A stretch of 64,000 nt of DNA. Source: Sebastes aleutianus. Its lineage: Eukaryota > Chordata > Actinopteri > Perciformes > Sebastidae. Location: assembly GCA_916700875.1 (NCBI GenBank), contig CAKAKS010000067.1, forward strand, positions 2,285,409-2,349,408, in the 5' to 3' direction. The stretch's first letter is position 1, and each line of letters starts with the position of its first letter. The position numbers and the translations under genes were made by a program. The notes below the pieces were generated by a model. That model did not search any database and had not been told where the DNA came from. It saw nothing but the letters and a program-made list of their open reading frames with translations. Shown piece after piece: positions 60,384-64,000 of this stretch.

Positions 60384-60395
60384 GTGTGTGTGCGT

Positions 60396-60435
<40 letters not shown>

Positions 60436-60452
60436 CTGTGTGTGTGCATGTG
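60384..60452. repeat. Interrupted (GT)n microsatellite
   Basis: GT runs broken by GCGTAACT and AACTGTGTG segments. Confidence 0.9.
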
Positions 60453-60826
60453 TAGGTTTGCGGTCTGAAACTGACCAGCTGTGACCCTTTTTCTTACTCA
60501 GATGTTATATATATAATCTGCTATCATTACTGTAACAAGGCTATTACAGTGAATTCAGACAGGCGTGCACAAGCGTGAGGGTACACACAAACACACACAA
60601 ACGCACGCACACTTCTTGAGATACATTACGGCACATTACATTAAATTACAGATCTAAAATAGATACAAACACAGTCACATCCTCCTGGACACATCTCCTA
60701 TTAGATCCAACATGTACTAACACACACAATACCCAACAAACACACATCATCTCTTAGCACATATTGATTGTCAGACAGACAGAAACAAACATCAAACACA
60801 ACATCATATCAAGCCTGTCACACACA

Positions 60827-60828
<2 letters not shown>

Positions 60829-60874
<46 letters not shown>

Positions 60875-60880
60875 CTCTCT
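60829..60880. repeat. (CA)n(CT)n microsatellite next to pard3 splice donor
   Basis: About 21 CA dinucleotides followed by five CT. In the pard3 pre-mRNA this is an AG tract, then a (UG)n tract beginning about 27 bases after the donor of the exon at 60898-61040. Confidence 0.96.
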
Positions 60881-60897
60881 GTGTCCGTCCCTCTTAC

Positions 60898-61040
60898 CGT
60901 GGCAGGGAGCTGTACTGCCGCTGAGCCTGGGCGAACGAGTCTCTCTCCTCCTGTCTCTGTCTTTGCATCTGAACCTCCACCGACACCGAGTGGCGACCCG
61001 GCTGGCTGTACCCGCCCTGACCGTTGCTGCTGGTGTTCGA
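60898..61040 (-). CDS. pard3: Par-3 polarity protein, penultimate coding exon
   Basis: A 143-base exon between acceptor CTGTTTTCAG|TCGAAC and donor CTGCCACG|GTAAGAG. It starts in phase 0 and ends with two bases of an Arg codon, completed by the G of the exon at 51275. It encodes 47 residues, including QPGRHSVSVEVQMQRQRQEE and QAQRQYSSLP. From memory, this matches a strongly conserved stretch of vertebrate PARD3 C-terminal to the aPKC-binding region. The charged Gln/Arg-rich part is probably helical. Upstream exons are beyond the right edge of the window. A UG-rich tract lies just inside the following intron. Confidence 0.92.
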
Positions 61041-64000
61041 CTGAAAACAGCAAGATGGCAGCTTGGTCAACTCAGACGTCCACGCCGTGATCACGATTGT
61101 TCCATCTATCTGTTCTTAGTGTTTACAGGATTCAGTATTACTTTATTGATCTTAGTATGGGACTGTATATATGTATGTATGTATACGTGTAAATGTATTG
61201 TTCTTTTAATTTAGGGATAGAATACATATCACATTTAAGTGGGTCATAGTATACCTTCCCACTGATTTGGACCTTTATAATACTGATATCGCAACACATT
61301 CTCATTCCCAACTCGTCAAAAATATCGGAGACCGACGCACGGGGTACCCCTCTTGCGTTACTTTTGGACGGACCGGGGACGGCGTGTCAATATTCGCTCG
61401 TTACATGCACATAGTCCTTTCAAAATAAACTAGGAAGTTAGGTTTAGGCAACACAACCACTTAGGTAGGGTTACGAAACGGTTGTGGTCGACGTTAACTT
61501 CACTGACTAGCGTGACTCACCGGACTGATGATGCCGACGAGTCACATGACTTAAGACTGACGTGACAACATAAGTCAACGTTACTTTAGTTTCACACGGG
61601 ATACGAACACCGGTTTGACCCATCCACAGGCCCTCCCTCCCGCTCGTCCTTAGTGAACTCTCACGCTATTCAGACTACGTCACTTGCGCTGACCGTCAAA
61701 TAACACCACAGGTGGGTTTACATTGGAGTTAGTTGAAAGCCCGGTTCTTCACATACTGTTGCTAAAGGGTGCCTCTGTGCGTCGCTTTCCGATCCCGAGG
61801 GGCGCTGACCAAACGACGATTTGGGAGTGAGAATGGGTCGGATATTGGTACATTGTCTCAACGTTAAAAATAAGTCCATTCTTAAAGGTTTGGAAGGTTA
61901 ATCCAAAGACCCAATTGTGAACAGTTTACTTTCTACCTAAGAAATAGTCAGTTTTCAGTCACACTGTGGATTATCAGGAGTAACGTGGACAATGATTCTG
62001 GAAAGACATGCTACTATTGAATACATTAAATGTAATTTTTTGATGCCCTCTCCATTGTATTGGGACGGAGAAAGAGGTTTCAGAAACATACTGTATATCT
62101 CTGAACCTGGGCAAATAAAAGTAAAGGAAGTATCAGCATGGCTAAATAGCACTAGAGCCAAATGTAAAAAATATTTAGTCAATGACCCTTTAAAACTGAA
62201 ACACTGCCTTATTGTGGCTCTAAGAGGAACACAACACACCGAAGCTACAGCACAAGCTGCTTGTTTTCTGGTAGAGCTGATGTGGCTCTGGGACGGCTGG
62301 ACGTTTTACACTCCCAGAGTTAAAGGTATGCTGACGACCTTCCTGTGATCAGTTAAACATTCATGATGTCTAACTGCCTGCAGTGCTGATGCAAGATAGA
62401 TGAATGAATGAGAGATGTCAGAGGACACTCCCAACTTGTGAAAAAGGGTTTTATGTAAATTAAGCAGATCAGTATATTTTATATAATTTGGTTCCCACTT
62501 CAAACATTCACTATATACTATATTCTGCACTTTATAATAACATCAATAATCTCTAATTACGATCAGACAATAAAACACTTACATTGACAGAAACATACCA
62601 TGAGCCACGTTCCATCAAACAAACAAACCTTAAGTAACATTTAGAAGTGATAAAAGTAAACACATTAAAAATAGAAATTCAACTTTTTATCCACTCCAGT
62701 TATGGTGATTTTCATCCTGTATTTGTGGGTTTTGCGGTTGAAAAATCCACAAATATGTACATTTTAGAAAAACAGATTTTTACAAACAAAATATTTTGAC
62801 CCAAAAGCAATGATACATTCAAATGTCTCTCTTGTGGCGTGTTTAATCAAGCTCAGATATCAGAATAAGGAGGAATTAATTCACCCAAATATGTAAATTA
62901 TATTCTGCATAAAAAAGCTCTTGGCTTGAACAAATGGAAATCTTATACATTACCATACTGTTGAGTGATTAACAAATTAATTTAAAGTTTGGAAAATATT
63001 GGACTAGGTACGTATGAATGTCCTGTAGCCAAAGGGGTCACAGATGTTACCCCAGGACAGATACATCTGCATATATTTAAAAAAAGCATCAACTCTTAAA
63101 GGCTCTGAAGACCTGAAGACTCACCTGTGTGGGTGCTCAGAGGCTTTAATACATTGATAAAGAAGAAACATCTGATTTAAATAAAAACAAATTTCAGTTC
63201 AAATACAATGCATGAAAATCACCACATCTGGAGTCAGAGTTTACTCACAGCAGCCCAATAAAAACTAGCAGCAGTCACTGACACAAGATACCTCGTAAAA
63301 TCTCCCACTGCCCCCTCCCTCCTCCCACCGCAAGTCCAAACCACAGCCACTTACCAGCAGTTAGTCGGGCAGACACACCCTGAGCTCGTCTCTCCTCAGG
63401 TCAAAATGAAGGTGAGACACAAGACACACAGAGGGAGGGGGAGAGAGGGAGGGAGGGAGGGGCCATGCTGGAGACTCATAGCAGGGATAGTGATGAGATG
63501 AGGTGGATGTTAGTGGGTGTTAATGAAGGAGACATTGTGACAGTCCTCCCCCCCACACAGCCAGAGAGAAACAACTCCTGTACAGGTTATAAGGTCACAG
63601 TATGTATGTGCACATGTGATATACATTTAAAATGATCTGCACGTTTGTATTGATTTTATGGTAGCAATCATTTTTTAAAATTAATTATTGTTTTATGAAT
63701 GTATAAACCTGTTTACACATAAGCCATCCATTAAAATATACTTATGCATCTCTTATTCACACACACAATTCGTATTTCTATATCTAGAGGACCCTCATTG
63801 ATATAATTCATTCCCTAGCCCCAAAGGGGTTAAGTATTTAGTTTGTACAATGTTTACCCAACCTGGGTAACAGGTATTCACACCTGTTCCCAATAACCAC
63901 ACCTGAAGATGGGGTGAAAAACCTGCCGTCATGGCCTCCCCCCTGGCTGCATCCAATTTTCTCCCCCATCTTTGTCCAAGAGCTTTCTGTCCTAGGTCAA
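61041..64000 (-). other. pard3: pard3 intron upstream of the penultimate exon (partial)
   Basis: Nothing else is confidently coding. It includes the family K element at 61296-61838, AT-rich DNA, a GGGAGG-rich patch near 63428-63460, and a donor-like site at 63353 discussed as a lead. The plus-strand frame at 61992-62348 (118 codons) has no recognised domain. No exon matching the next expected part of Par-3 was found before the window ends. Confidence 0.6.
61296..61838. mobile_element. TIR element, family K, copy 2
   Basis: 543 bases. Left ACACATTCTCATTCCCAACT; right, on the opposite strand, ACCCATTCTCACTCCCAAAT. The inverted similarity extends through CGACGCAC. The interior holds GTTAGGTTTAGGCAACACAA and the CGGGATACGAACACCGGT block, linking this family with the L repeats. 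Confidence 0.65.

Larger units (their letters stand above)
51276..60897 (-). other. pard3: pard3 last intron (~9.6 kb)
   Basis: Minus-strand intron with donor CG|GTAAGAG and acceptor CACACCAG|G, phase 2. Its length is due largely to the LINE (about 4.3 kb), plus a family B element, a tandem 263-base repeat, AT-rich DNA and several microsatellites. Confidence 0.9.

Noticed and set aside
61992..62348. 118-codon plus-strand frame antisense to pard3, followed by AAAG|GTATGC
   Set aside because: Some protein-like appearance, but no recognised family, an opposite-strand frame of similar size, and AT-rich intron context.
63102..63145. Minus-strand donor CACACAG|GTGAGT as a pard3 exon
   Set aside because: The only nearby acceptor gives a 19-base exon with an in-frame stop for the required phase.
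1..64000. tRNA, rRNA, CRISPR or bacterial operon signals
   Set aside because: None found by eye; the window has vertebrate genome character throughout. A tRNA scan by program was not possible here.

Overview
This is vertebrate nuclear DNA, almost certainly from a teleost fish and probably a percomorph (inference from repeat style). The signs are a split gene with GT-AG introns, dense CA/GT microsatellites, a fish-type non-LTR retrotransposon and many short terminal-inverted-repeat (TIR) elements. There is no prokaryotic gene organisation, CRISPR array or phage module.

Only one host protein-coding gene is recognised with confidence: the 3' end of pard3 (Par-3 polarity scaffold) on the minus strand. 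Its last two coding exons lie at 60898-61040 and 50879-51275. The intron between them is about 9.6 kb, splice sites and phase match exactly, and the protein ends in a Par-3-like C-terminus. A 3' UTR with a polyadenylation signal near 50150 follows. The window ends inside the next upstream pard3 intron.

That 9.6 kb intron carries an apparently full-length LINE of the Jockey superfamily (CR1/L2-like) on the same strand as pard3. It has an intact ORF1 (coiled coil plus RRM-like region) and an intact 960-residue ORF2 (endonuclease plus reverse transcriptase), and it sits inside an older tandem repeat.

The remaining ~50 kb, positions 1 to ~50100, lies 3' of pard3 and contains no recognised gene. 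In vertebrates nrp1 is the usual neighbour on this side, but it is not visible here. The interval is built from TTAA-bounded MITE-like elements (three families), other TIR elements, a repeat family marked by a TTAGGTTTAGGCAAC core, degraded LINE 3' ends and microsatellites. Several sites are nested: hAT-like in LINE, TIR in TIR (twice), and a GGCC-ended element in one copy of a direct repeat whose other copy preserves the empty site. AT-rich unique tracts between repeats could be regulatory. Two exact binding motifs stand out: an RFX X-box and a triple AGGTCA array. Two isolated candidate exons on the plus strand (30521-30714 and 40931-41049) are weakly supported.

No new enzymatic or defence system was found. 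The observations most worth following are the intact LINE, the nested insertions with readable target sites, the UG tract just after a pard3 splice donor, and the two regulatory motifs.
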